Shown here piece after piece: positions 51,253 through 60,016 of a stretch of DNA of 62,490 nt. The DNA is from Bacteroides sp. (GTDB lineage Bacteria > Bacteroidota > Bacteroidia > Bacteroidales > Bacteroidaceae): contig JASLCG010000106.1 in the NCBI GenBank assembly GCA_030151885.1, positions 1 to 62,490 on the forward strand, given 5' to 3'. Made by a program: the position numbers and the translations under genes. How positions within the stretch are numbered: position 1 is the first letter of the stretch; the number at the start of each line of letters is the position of its first letter. The notes under the pieces are model-generated. The model had not been told where the DNA came from and ran no database searches. It saw only the letters and a program-made list of their open reading frames with translations.

Positions 51253-53046
51253 ATGAGCTCAGAAAAAATTAGTTTGTTCCAGCGTTTTTTACTTTGGAGA
51301 GAAAGCAAAATTAGTGAAAAGCAATTTATTCTTATAATAAGTTTTGTTGTAGGAATACTTACAGCTTTAGCAGCTTTTCTTCTTAAGTTTTTAATCCATT
51401 TTATTCAAAACTTTCTTACGGACAATTTTAGTACTACGGGTGCTAACTACCTTTATCTTATTTACCCTGTAGTGGGTATACTCCTAACAGGCCTCTTTGT
51501 TCGTTATATAGTAAAAGATGATATAAGTCATGGTGTTACTAAAATCCTATATGCTATTTCTCAAAGGAAAGGTCGTATAAAACGACATAATATGTGGTCA
51601 TCTGTTTTTGCCAGCTCAATAACAATTGGTTTCGGTGGTTCTGTTGGAGGTGAATCTCCCATTGTTTTGACCGGATCAGCAATTGGCTCTAATCTAGGAG
51701 ATTTTTTCAAAATGGAGCAGCGCACCTTAATGCTTCTTGTAGGCTGTGGAGCTGCGGGGGCTATTGCAGGTATATTTAAAGCGCCAATTGCAGGATTTGT
51801 TTTTACGATAGAAGTTCTGATGATTGATTTAACAATGAGCTCTTTGCTGCCTTTGTTAATATCTTCTGTTACAGCTGCAACCTGTTCTTATATATTAACT
51901 CAAAGCCAAGAGGCTATTTTTAAGTTTAATCTAGATGAGGCTTTTGCTCTGGAAAGAATTCCTTATGTAATTCTTCTAGGTGTTTTTTGCGGTTTAATAT
52001 CTCTCTATTTTACCCGTACAATGAACAAACTAGAAGGCGTGTTTTCTAAGCTAGCAAAACCTTACAAAAAGTTTGCTTTTGGAGCTGTAATTCTGAGTTT
52101 ATTAATATTCTTCTTCCCAGCTTTATATGGAGAAGGTTATGATACAATTCATATTCTTTTAAATGGTAGCAACAGTTTAGAGTGGGATAAAGTTATGAAC
52201 AACTCTATGTTCTATGGGCATGAGAATATAATTTTAATTTATCTAATCCTCATTATTTTATTTAAAGTGTTTGCTACTACTGCTACTAATGGAGGTGGTG
52301 GATGTGGAGGATTATTTGCACCATCTTTATTCTTAGGCTGTGTGGGAGGATTCGTGTTTTCACATAGTATTAATGGTATGGATTTTATGCATGCTATTCC
52401 AGAAAAGAATTTTGCTCTTATGGGTATGGCTGGTGTGATGAGTGGAGTAATGCATGCACCATTGACAGGAGTATTCCTTATTGCAGAATTAACAGGAGGG
52501 TATGACCTATTTTTACCACTGTTAATTGTTTCTGTAAGCTCTTACATGACTATATTGGCCTTTGAACCTCATAGTATATATTCTATGCGTTTGGCCAAAA
52601 AAGGAGAACTTATAACCCATCATAAAGATAAGGCAGTTTTGACTTTGATGAAAATGGAAAATGTAGTTGAAAACAACTTCTCTATAGTGCATCCAGATAT
52701 GGATTTAGGAGAGTTGGTAAAAGTTATATCAAAGTCTCAACGTAATGTGTTTCCTGTAACAGATTCAAACGGCTTATTTTTAGGAGTTTTACTGTTAGAT
52801 GATATTCGTAATATAATGTTCAGACAAGAGCTATATCATAGATTTACAGTGAGTAAATTAATGACATCACCTCCTGCAAAGTTATGTAACACTGATAACA
52901 TGGAGTCGGTAATGAGAACTTTTGATGATACTCAAGCTTGGAACTTACCAGTAATTGATACTGATGGAAAATATCTAGGCTTTGTATCTAAATCTAAAAT
53001 ATTTAACTCTTATAGAAAAGTACTAGTTCACTTTTCTGAAGACTAA
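51253..53046 (+). CDS. ClC-family chloride channel/antiporter with tandem CBS domains
   Basis: The 597-residue protein has a ClC membrane domain (about 25-430) with selectivity motifs GSVGGESP (129-136, gating Glu134) and GGLFAPSLFLGCVGG near 350. A cytoplasmic CBS pair follows (about 455-597, FPVTDSNGLFLGVLLLDDI and LPVIDTDGKYLGFVSKSK). The gating Glu is conserved, compatible with proton-coupled antiport; the ion transported cannot be read from sequence. The CBS pair suggests adenine nucleotide regulation. Its stop codon overlaps the fmt start by one base. Confidence 0.92.
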   Translation: MSSEKISLFQRFLLWRESKISEKQFILIISFVVGILTALAAFLLKFLIHFIQNFLTDNFSTTGANYLYLIYPVVGILLTGLFVRYIVKDDISHGVTKILYAISQRKGRIKRHNMWSSVFASSITIGFGGSVGGESPIVLTGSAIGSNLGDFFKMEQRTLMLLVGCGAAGAIAGIFKAPIAGFVFTIEVLMIDLTMSSLLPLLISSVTAATCSYILTQSQEAIFKFNLDEAFALERIPYVILLGVFCGLISLYFTRTMNKLEGVFSKLAKPYKKFAFGAVILSLLIFFFPALYGEGYDTIHILLNGSNSLEWDKVMNNSMFYGHENIILIYLILIILFKVFATTATNGGGGCGGLFAPSLFLGCVGGFVFSHSINGMDFMHAIPEKNFALMGMAGVMSGVMHAPLTGVFLIAELTGGYDLFLPLLIVSVSSYMTILAFEPHSIYSMRLAKKGELITHHKDKAVLTLMKMENVVENNFSIVHPDMDLGELVKVISKSQRNVFPVTDSNGLFLGVLLLDDIRNIMFRQELYHRFTVSKLMTSPPAKLCNTDNMESVMRTFDDTQAWNLPVIDTDGKYLGFVSKSKIFNSYRKVLVHFSED

Positions 53047-54029
53047 TGATGAAAATGAAAAAAGAAGAATTAAGAATTATATACATGGGTACACCCGATT
53101 TTGCGGTGGAACCTTTACGAAAGTTAGTTGAGGGTGGCTATAATGTTGTAGCTGTTGTAACTATGCCAGATAAACCAGCAGGTCGTGGGCATAAAATACA
53201 GTTCTCTGCTGTAAAAGAGTATGCACTAAGTGTAGATATTCCATTACTTCAGCCAGAAAAACTTAAAAATGAAGATTTTATTACAGAGCTAAGATCTTAT
53301 AAAGCAGATTTGCAAATTGTTGTAGCATTTAGAATGTTACCAGAGATAGTGTGGAATATGCCAAGATTAGGAACATTTAATCTACACGCATCATTACTAC
53401 CACAATATAGAGGTGCAGCTCCTATTAATTGGGCTATTATTAATGGAGAAAGAGAAACAGGTGTAACCACTTTCTTTTTAGAACACGAAATTGACACAGG
53501 TAATATTATTTTACAACAGAAAATAGAAATAAGCGAGAATGATAACGTAGGTGTAATACATGATAAGCTAATGTACTTAGGTGCCGATGTTGTCCTTAAA
53601 ACAGTTGATATGATATTGGCTGATCAAATAATGCCAAAAGCTCAGGATGATATAATAAAAGAAGAAAATATCAGCTTAAAAGCTGCTCCTAAGATTTTTA
53701 AAGAGACATGTAAAATTGACTGGAATCAAAGTCCAAAAGCTGTTCATAACTTTATTAGAGGACTTGCTCCTTACCCTGTAGCTTGGACTGATTTATTGAT
53801 GTCTGACGGAGAGACCATTCGAGCTAAAGTATATGCAGCAGAACCAATTGCTAAAGATCACAACTTTGAGGTAGGTTCAATTGTTCAACTAAATAAGGAA
53901 GATTTGAATGTAGCTGTAAATGGAGGATATGTAGCCTTAAAGGTTATGCAGCTGCCAGGGAAAAAGCGAATGCCAGTGGCAGACTTATTAAGAGGTTTTA
54001 CCATTGATGAGAACTGTAAAATGAAATAA
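53046..54029 (+). CDS. fmt: Methionyl-tRNA formyltransferase
   Basis: Fmt formylates initiator Met-tRNA with 10-formyl-tetrahydrofolate. The 327-residue protein has the hydrolase-like core with catalytic Asn112 and His114 in FNLHASLLPQYRG, Asp150 in FLEHEIDTGN, and a C-terminal tRNA-binding OB domain (about 210-327). Three Met codons occur in the first four; the first overlaps the ClC stop (TAATG) and is kept here, though the Met at 53055 is equally near the conserved start IIYMGTPDFA. Confidence 0.95.
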   Translation: MMKMKKEELRIIYMGTPDFAVEPLRKLVEGGYNVVAVVTMPDKPAGRGHKIQFSAVKEYALSVDIPLLQPEKLKNEDFITELRSYKADLQIVVAFRMLPEIVWNMPRLGTFNLHASLLPQYRGAAPINWAIINGERETGVTTFFLEHEIDTGNIILQQKIEISENDNVGVIHDKLMYLGADVVLKTVDMILADQIMPKAQDDIIKEENISLKAAPKIFKETCKIDWNQSPKAVHNFIRGLAPYPVAWTDLLMSDGETIRAKVYAAEPIAKDHNFEVGSIVQLNKEDLNVAVNGGYVALKVMQLPGKKRMPVADLLRGFTIDENCKMK

Positions 54030-54074
54030 TCTTTCGAATATATAAATTATAATCATATAAAACATTTATAAAAT

Positions 54075-54725
54075 ATGAAACCAATTATATCACCATCAAT
54101 CTTGTCTGCAAACTTTGCAAACCTAGCAGCAGATATGGAGATGATAAACAAATCGGAGGCAGATTGGGTACACATTGATATTATGGACGGAGTTTTTGTC
54201 CCAAATATATCTTTTGGATTTCCTGTATTAAAATATGTGGCAGAACTAACTAAAAAGCCTCTTGATGTACATCTGATGATTGTGCAGCCAGAAAAATTTA
54301 TTAATGAAGTTAAAGCTCTTGGTGCAGATATTATGAATGTGCATTATGAAGCTTGCCCTCATTTGCACCGTGTTGTACAACAAATCAAAGAGGCAGGAAT
54401 GAAACCTGCTGTAACCATCAATCCTGCAACGCCAGTAGCAAATTTATGTGATATTATAAAGGATGTTCACATGGTGCTTATTATGAGTGTTAACCCTGGG
54501 TTTGGAGGACAAAAATTTATTGAGCATACTATTGAAAAGGTAAAAGAGTTAAAAGCTTTAATTAATAAAACTAACTCAAAAGCTCTTATAGAGGTTGATG
54601 GAGGTGTAAACTTAGAAACAGGAAAGCGTTTAATGGATGCTGGGGCAGATGCTTTAGTAGCAGGTAATGCTATTTTCAAAGCAGAAGATCCAATTGCTAT
54701 GATTAAAGAGATGAAAAAATTATAA
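54075..54725 (+). CDS. rpe: Ribulose-phosphate 3-epimerase
   Basis: Rpe interconverts ribulose 5-phosphate and xylulose 5-phosphate in the pentose phosphate pathway. The 216-residue TIM barrel has the motifs SPSILSANFANL, HIDIMDGVFVPNISFG with the metal-binding His and Asp, LDVHLMI, MSVNPGFGGQKFI, and EVDGGVNLETG with the phosphate-binding AGNAIF at the end. It lies 45 nt after fmt and 15 nt before comEC. Confidence 0.96.
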   Translation: MKPIISPSILSANFANLAADMEMINKSEADWVHIDIMDGVFVPNISFGFPVLKYVAELTKKPLDVHLMIVQPEKFINEVKALGADIMNVHYEACPHLHRVVQQIKEAGMKPAVTINPATPVANLCDIIKDVHMVLIMSVNPGFGGQKFIEHTIEKVKELKALINKTNSKALIEVDGGVNLETGKRLMDAGADALVAGNAIFKAEDPIAMIKEMKKL

Positions 54726-54740
54726 AATTTTAAATAGCCG

Positions 54741-56810
54741 ATGGGCTTAGTACAAATACATAATTACCCCTTAATTAGGATTTTAGTTCCTATGTTAGGG
54801 GGTATAATTTTTGCCGACTTAACCTTAACATCAGAAAAATATCTATTAAACACATTGCTGTTGTGTGTTATATCTTTAGGATTTATTCTTCTTTTAGTTG
54901 TTCATAACTATATAAATTCTAGCTATAACAAGAAGCACTATTTTTTTGGAGTAAGTTCTTATATTCTTTTTTTCTTAGTTGGAGTTCTTAATACTACTAT
55001 TCATAACAGCTCTGTTAAATCTATTTCTATTCAAAGTGACCCTTATATAGCAGAAATTACTTCTGACCCTTCAACAAATAATAACTCGCACTTTACTCAA
55101 TATGATTTAAAACTATTAAATTCTGGTGCGAAAGTTAGAATGTTCTATTTGAAAGATTCATTAAAGACAGATTCATTGCCTTATGGCTCAATAATAGCTT
55201 TTAACAAAGAGATATCTGTTCCAAAAGAGTTGGGGGTATCTTACTTCTTTGACTATGGTACTTATTTAAGGCATAAATATTATTCCGGAGTTGTTTACTT
55301 AAATAAAAAGGACATAATAAAGTTGCCTACTACTTTAACAAGGCACACTCAAGATATACTAAAACTATCAGCAAACACATTAGAAGCAAAGTTGCTGAGT
55401 TATAATTTATCTGCTGATGCGTCATCTTTACTGTCTGCACTGCTACTAGGTGATAAAAAACACCTTAATGACAGTATGAAAAGACAGTTTTCTACTATTG
55501 GAGTAAGCCATGTTTTAGCTCTTTCTGGGCTACATGTTGGACTTATTTACTCAATATTGATTTTTATACTGAACTTAGTTCTTTATAGACTTAAAAACAA
55601 AAAAATAATAATACTGATAATAGGTGTATTATCATTGTGGCTATTTACACTGTTAACAGGCGCTTCAGCCTCTGTAGTTCGAGCATCACTTTTCTTCTCG
55701 CTTTATGCTTTAGCAAATTTGATGGGCAGAAAGGTTAAAACCTTTCAGATTCTTTTAAGCACAGCTTTTATTATGTTATTATTTAATCCTTTGTGGCTCT
55801 TTGATATAGGTTTTCAGCTTTCATTTACTGCAGTATTAGGTATTATATTCTTTACACCTCTTATAACCTCAAAGATTTCGTTTAAAAATAAAATTATAAT
55901 GTGGTGTGTACAACTACTAGCTGTAAGTACGGCAGCACAAATCGGAACACTACCGCTATTATTATATTATTTTGGAGCTTTCCCAGTTTACTTTTTATTA
56001 GCAAACTTTTTTGTAATTCCAATGATAACGGTATTACTCTATTTAGGGGTTCCTTATTTAATCTTGTGTGAGATTAGAGTAATAGAGGATATTTTATCAA
56101 TATTGGTAAACTTAGTAACAAAACTCTTATTGCAGGTTGTTACCTTTATAGGAAATCTTCCTTACGTGAGTCATATACAGTATATAACCCTTTATCAGTC
56201 CGCATTTATAGTTTTGATATTAGTTCTTTTTTATAATGTGTGTGTTAGGCTGACTTATAAAAGACTAATTAATTTATTGACTAGCTTAGTTGTTTACTTT
56301 TTCATATCTATTAAAACTCCAGGCATCTCAAACAATGATTATTTAGTTACACTTGGGGCTAAACCAATGATTCATAAAATAGAAAATAATAAGTCTGAAG
56401 TAATTCTATGTGATAGCACTATCGTATCAGAAAAGTTAGTCAATGTATTTGGTAAATATTGGAGCCTAGGAAAAATAGCTCCTCCTGTTGTTAAAGATTA
56501 TTTAGTTACTAGAGACTTATGCCACAGTGATGAAAACGTCTTTATAACAAAGGAAGGAGTAAGTGTATTTATACCCTCGTACAGAAATAAACCTAATTGG
56601 GATAGAGAACTATTTATTGATTATGTTTATGTAAACGCCACAAATATTAAAAAGTACTTTATTCTGGCTGATAAAGTGAATACCAAGAAAATTATTTGTC
56701 ATGAAAATATCATAGGAAGTAGAAAAAAGAGATTAGTTGAAATCTCAAAAGCTAAAAATATAGAAATTATTGAGATCCAAGATAAAGCTTATCTGCCGTT
56801 ACTACGATAA
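54741..56810 (+). CDS. ComEC/Rec2-family DNA-uptake membrane protein without the metallo-hydrolase domain
   Basis: The 689-residue protein has an N-terminal membrane and OB-like region (about 1-190), then the ComEC competence core (about 205-500) with the diagnostic HVLALSGLHVGLIYSIL and TGASASVVRASLF, and many transmembrane helices. The C-terminal 160 residues are soluble but lack the HxHxDH motif of the metallo-beta-lactamase nuclease domain of longer ComEC proteins. It probably forms the inner-membrane DNA channel, with any nuclease supplied separately. Other competence genes are not in this window. Confidence 0.88.
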   Translation: MGLVQIHNYPLIRILVPMLGGIIFADLTLTSEKYLLNTLLLCVISLGFILLLVVHNYINSSYNKKHYFFGVSSYILFFLVGVLNTTIHNSSVKSISIQSDPYIAEITSDPSTNNNSHFTQYDLKLLNSGAKVRMFYLKDSLKTDSLPYGSIIAFNKEISVPKELGVSYFFDYGTYLRHKYYSGVVYLNKKDIIKLPTTLTRHTQDILKLSANTLEAKLLSYNLSADASSLLSALLLGDKKHLNDSMKRQFSTIGVSHVLALSGLHVGLIYSILIFILNLVLYRLKNKKIIILIIGVLSLWLFTLLTGASASVVRASLFFSLYALANLMGRKVKTFQILLSTAFIMLLFNPLWLFDIGFQLSFTAVLGIIFFTPLITSKISFKNKIIMWCVQLLAVSTAAQIGTLPLLLYYFGAFPVYFLLANFFVIPMITVLLYLGVPYLILCEIRVIEDILSILVNLVTKLLLQVVTFIGNLPYVSHIQYITLYQSAFIVLILVLFYNVCVRLTYKRLINLLTSLVVYFFISIKTPGISNNDYLVTLGAKPMIHKIENNKSEVILCDSTIVSEKLVNVFGKYWSLGKIAPPVVKDYLVTRDLCHSDENVFITKEGVSVFIPSYRNKPNWDRELFIDYVYVNATNIKKYFILADKVNTKKIICHENIIGSRKKRLVEISKAKNIEIIEIQDKAYLPLLR

Positions 56811-56826
56811 AGTACAAAGAATTGCT

Positions 56827-56834
56827 TATTTTTG
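56827..56834 (+). promoter_or_regulatory. Candidate -7 element for the DHH phosphoesterase gene
   Basis: TATTTTTG matches TAnnTTTG 26 nt before the chosen start and just after comEC. It would provide an internal promoter. No -33 element is evident. Confidence 0.35.
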
Positions 56835-56859
56835 TCTAGTTATAACAAAGAAAATATTA

Positions 56860-57891
56860 ATGCTTAATAATATAATAGATTCAAATAAAGTAGCTCAGTT
56901 TCAAGAGTTTTTAAATACTTATTCAACATTTGCAATTGTAGGCCATATCGGACCGGATGGTGATGCAGTAGGATCATCATTAGGACTTGCTCACTTATTA
57001 GACCAACTCGGTAAAAAAGTGACTATTATAACTCCTAATGCATTTCCTGAATTTTTACAGTGGTTGCCAGGTAGTGAAAAAATTATATTCTTCGATGAGA
57101 ACCTGGAAACTGCGACAAAACTTCTAACAGAAGCAGAAGTGGTTTGTATGTTAGATTTTAACACCCAAAGTAGGGTAGGAGATTTAATGGAACCAGTTTT
57201 GAGAAATGTACCTGGTAAGAAAGTAATGATTGATCATCATTTACATCCAGAAGCGTGTTGTGATATAACTATGTCATACCCAAAAACTCCAGCTACGTCA
57301 GTATTAGTTTTTCATTTAATCGAAGCTTTAGGTTATTATCCTAATATGACTAAAGAGCAAGCAGAATGTCTGTATACAGGAATGATGACGGATACTGGAA
57401 GCTTTACATATAATTCAAATGATAAGGACTTATATCAAATAATATCGTTATTATTGGATAAAGGTATCGATAAAGATGCTATATATAGGAAGGTTAATAA
57501 TACCTACTCTGAAAATCGCTTACGTTTAATGGGATATGTTTTGACAAATATGAAGGTGTACCCTCAAAATGCGGCACTTTTAACTTTGACTGACGCCGAA
57601 CAAGAGAAATATAACTTTGTAAAAGGTGATAGCGAAGGTTTTGTGAATATTCCATTATCTATAAAAAATGTTATTTTTTCTTGTTTTCTAAAAGAAGATA
57701 AGGAACTTAACATGATTAAAATATCTTTGCGTTCTGTGGGTGCTTTCCCTTGTAATGAAGTTGCAAAAGAATTCTTTAATGGTGGAGGACATTTAAATGC
57801 TTCTGGCGGAGAGTTTTTTGGAACTATGGAGGATGCTATAGCACGTTTTGAACAAGCTTTAATAAAATACGAACCATTACTTGTAAGATAA
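56860..57891 (+). CDS. DHH-DHHA1 phosphoesterase (NrnA-like, nanoRNase/pAp phosphatase)
   Basis: The frame is open from 56770 inside comEC, but the Met at 56860 is chosen because the 30 extra residues are unlike the family. The 343-residue protein has motif I HIGPDGDAVGSS near 29-40, MLDFNTQSRVG near 99, the DHH triad in IDHHLHPEA near 126, TDTGSF near 182, and the DHHA1 motif GGGHLNASGG near 310. Family members degrade short oligoribonucleotides and dephosphorylate 3'-phosphoadenosine 5'-phosphate; the balance here is not known. DUF4827 follows by 10 nt. Confidence 0.92.
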   Translation: MLNNIIDSNKVAQFQEFLNTYSTFAIVGHIGPDGDAVGSSLGLAHLLDQLGKKVTIITPNAFPEFLQWLPGSEKIIFFDENLETATKLLTEAEVVCMLDFNTQSRVGDLMEPVLRNVPGKKVMIDHHLHPEACCDITMSYPKTPATSVLVFHLIEALGYYPNMTKEQAECLYTGMMTDTGSFTYNSNDKDLYQIISLLLDKGIDKDAIYRKVNNTYSENRLRLMGYVLTNMKVYPQNAALLTLTDAEQEKYNFVKGDSEGFVNIPLSIKNVIFSCFLKEDKELNMIKISLRSVGAFPCNEVAKEFFNGGGHLNASGGEFFGTMEDAIARFEQALIKYEPLLVR

Positions 57892-57901
57892 TTTATAAAT
57901 T

Positions 57902-58522
57902 ATGAAAAATATATCATTCGCTTTACTATCAGTGTTTAGTTTAATACTAGTATTTGCTTCATGTAGCAAAAGTAAGACATATGCAGAAAAACTAGCAGAT
58001 GAGAGAAAAGCTATAAATAACTTTATTAAAAAGGAAAATATAAAAGTTATCACATTTGATCAGTTTGCTGAACAAGACTCTACAACTAATTTGGATAAAA
58101 ATGAGTATGTAGAGTTACAGAATAAAGTTTATATGCAGATTGTTAATAAAGGTAGCGAGTGCCTTACTGATACATTTGCAAATGATGATAAACTTACTGT
58201 AAGGTTTGTGGAATACAGTATTATGAAAAAGTTTGAAACAGGTCTTACAAATGTTGATGCTCCTTTTGTTGATGCATTTAATTATAGAATTAATGGAGAT
58301 CAGATATCAGGAGAATTTTTAAGTAAAGGAATGATGTATGGAAACGGTATTGCTAAAGTACCAGCTGGTTGGTTAATAGCAATGCGTTTTGTGAGAAAAG
58401 GTGCACATATAAAAGTAATTGTACCTTCAAAAATGGGACATGTATACTCTCTAAGAGAAGTGTACCCTTATCATTATGATTTGAGGAAAATAGCAGAAGC
58501 TTATCCAGGAGAGTTAAAATAA
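57902..58522 (+). CDS. DUF4827 lipoprotein
   Basis: The 206-residue protein has a lipoprotein signal ending LVFASC (Cys21). It contains the DUF4827 core, with KTYAEKLADERKAINNFIKK near the start and GMMYGNGIAKVPAGWLIAM near 147. The fold resembles FKBP-type peptidyl-prolyl isomerases in its general pattern, but catalytic residues cannot be claimed. It sits between the DHH phosphoesterase (10 nt) and glmM (13 nt), a tight operon. Confidence 0.85.
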   Translation: MKNISFALLSVFSLILVFASCSKSKTYAEKLADERKAINNFIKKENIKVITFDQFAEQDSTTNLDKNEYVELQNKVYMQIVNKGSECLTDTFANDDKLTVRFVEYSIMKKFETGLTNVDAPFVDAFNYRINGDQISGEFLSKGMMYGNGIAKVPAGWLIAMRFVRKGAHIKVIVPSKMGHVYSLREVYPYHYDLRKIAEAYPGELK

Positions 58523-58535
58523 CTAATAAATATTT

Positions 58536-59924
58536 ATGACACTAATTAAATCTATATCAGGTATTCGTGGAACGATTGGTGGTAAAGTGAAAGAAGGATT
58601 AAATCCTTTAGATATTGTAAAATTTACTACTGCCTACGGAACTTTTATCCGCAAAAACACATCGAACAATTCTAATAAAATAGTAGTAGGCCGAGATGCT
58701 CGAATTTCGGGCGAAATGGTTAGAGATATCGTAGTAGGTACTCTAGTTGGTCTAGGATGGGATGTTGTTGACTTAGGTCTTGCAACTACACCTACTACCG
58801 AGTTAGCTGTTACAATGGAAGGTGCTGCTGGTGGTATTATTATCACTGCATCACACAATCCTAAACAATGGAACGCTCTTAAGTTATTGAACGAAAATGG
58901 AGAGTTTTTAAATGCAGCCGAAGGTCAAGAAATTTTAGCACAAGCTGAAAAAGAAGACTTTAATTATGTTCAGGTCGAAAAACTAGGAAAATGTAGAAAA
59001 GATGATTCTTACGACCAGAAGCATATTACATCTGTATTAGGCTTAGACTTAGTAGATGTAGATGCTATTCGTGCAGCTAAATTTCATGTTGCAATAGATT
59101 GTGTAAACTCTGTTGGTGGAGTTATTATTCCTCAGTTGCTAGAGCAGTTAGGTGTATCGTTAGTAGAAAAATTATACTGTGATCCTAATGGAGAGTTCCC
59201 TCACAATCCAGAACCTCTAGAAAAGAATCTGGGAGATATTATGAAGTTGGTGAAAGAAGGAAGTGCCGACGTTGCTTTTGTAGTAGATCCAGATGTAGAT
59301 AGATTAGCTATAATTTGTGAAGATGGATCAATGTATGGAGAGGAATATACATTAGTTACTGTGGCAGATTATGTATTAAAGCATACTCCTGGTAATACTG
59401 TTTCGAACTTAAGCTCTACACGTGCATTGAGAGATGTAACTAATAAACATGGTCAACAATATAATGCTTCTGCTGTAGGCGAGGTTAATGTTGTAGCTAA
59501 AATGAAAGAGACTAACGCTGTGATCGGTGGAGAAGGTAATGGTGGTATTATATATCCAGAAAGTCACTATGGTAGAGATGCTCTTGTAGGAATAGCTCTG
59601 TTTTTAAGTCACTTGGCTCATGAAAAGAAAAAAGTAAGCGAAGTTAGGGCAATGTATCCAAACTACTTTATGGGTAAAAATAAAGTGGACTTAACAGAAG
59701 GAATAGATGTAGATGCAATTCTAGAAGAGGTGAAAACAATCTATAAGGAACATGATATTAATGATATCGATGGAGTAAAGATTGATTTTGCTGATAAATG
59801 GGTACACTTAAGAAAAAGTAATACAGAGCCAATAATTCGTATTTATAGTGAGGCTCAATCTCAAGAAGAGGCTGAGGCTATTGGCCAAGAGATTATCGAT
59901 GTTATACACAGGCTGTGTAAATAG
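58536..59924 (+). CDS. glmM: Phosphoglucosamine mutase-type phosphohexomutase
   Basis: The 462-residue alpha-D-phosphohexomutase has the phosphoserine loop ITASHNPKQWNALKLL with Ser106, the metal-binding DPDVDRLA near 248, the sugar-binding GEGNGGII near 332, and the phosphate-binding RKSNTEPIIRIYSEA near 428. It fits GlmM, which makes glucosamine 1-phosphate for peptidoglycan and LPS precursors. A phosphomannomutase/phosphoglucomutase role is the alternative, since these subfamilies are close. It is the last gene of the comEC-glmM run, followed by a bidirectional terminator. Confidence 0.88.
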   Translation: MTLIKSISGIRGTIGGKVKEGLNPLDIVKFTTAYGTFIRKNTSNNSNKIVVGRDARISGEMVRDIVVGTLVGLGWDVVDLGLATTPTTELAVTMEGAAGGIIITASHNPKQWNALKLLNENGEFLNAAEGQEILAQAEKEDFNYVQVEKLGKCRKDDSYDQKHITSVLGLDLVDVDAIRAAKFHVAIDCVNSVGGVIIPQLLEQLGVSLVEKLYCDPNGEFPHNPEPLEKNLGDIMKLVKEGSADVAFVVDPDVDRLAIICEDGSMYGEEYTLVTVADYVLKHTPGNTVSNLSSTRALRDVTNKHGQQYNASAVGEVNVVAKMKETNAVIGGEGNGGIIYPESHYGRDALVGIALFLSHLAHEKKKVSEVRAMYPNYFMGKNKVDLTEGIDVDAILEEVKTIYKEHDINDIDGVKIDFADKWVHLRKSNTEPIIRIYSEAQSQEEAEAIGQEIIDVIHRLCK

Positions 59925-59975
59925 TAAGATTAAGAAAATGCTTGCTTGAAAGAGAGTGACAGATTATAAAAAAAT

Positions 59976-60016
59976 AAAAAGAGTTGATGTATAATAAGCA
60001 TCAACTCTTTTTTATT
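59976..60016. terminator. Bidirectional terminator between glmM and queA
   Basis: A 14-bp stem (59976-59989 with 59999-60012; core GAGTTGATG/CATCAACTC) is flanked by A residues on the left and T residues on the right, so it can end both convergent transcripts. Confidence 0.85.

Noticed and set aside
56770..56859. N-terminal extension of the DHH phosphoesterase inside comEC
   Set aside because: It is just the comEC 3' end read in another frame; the family begins near the Met at 56860.
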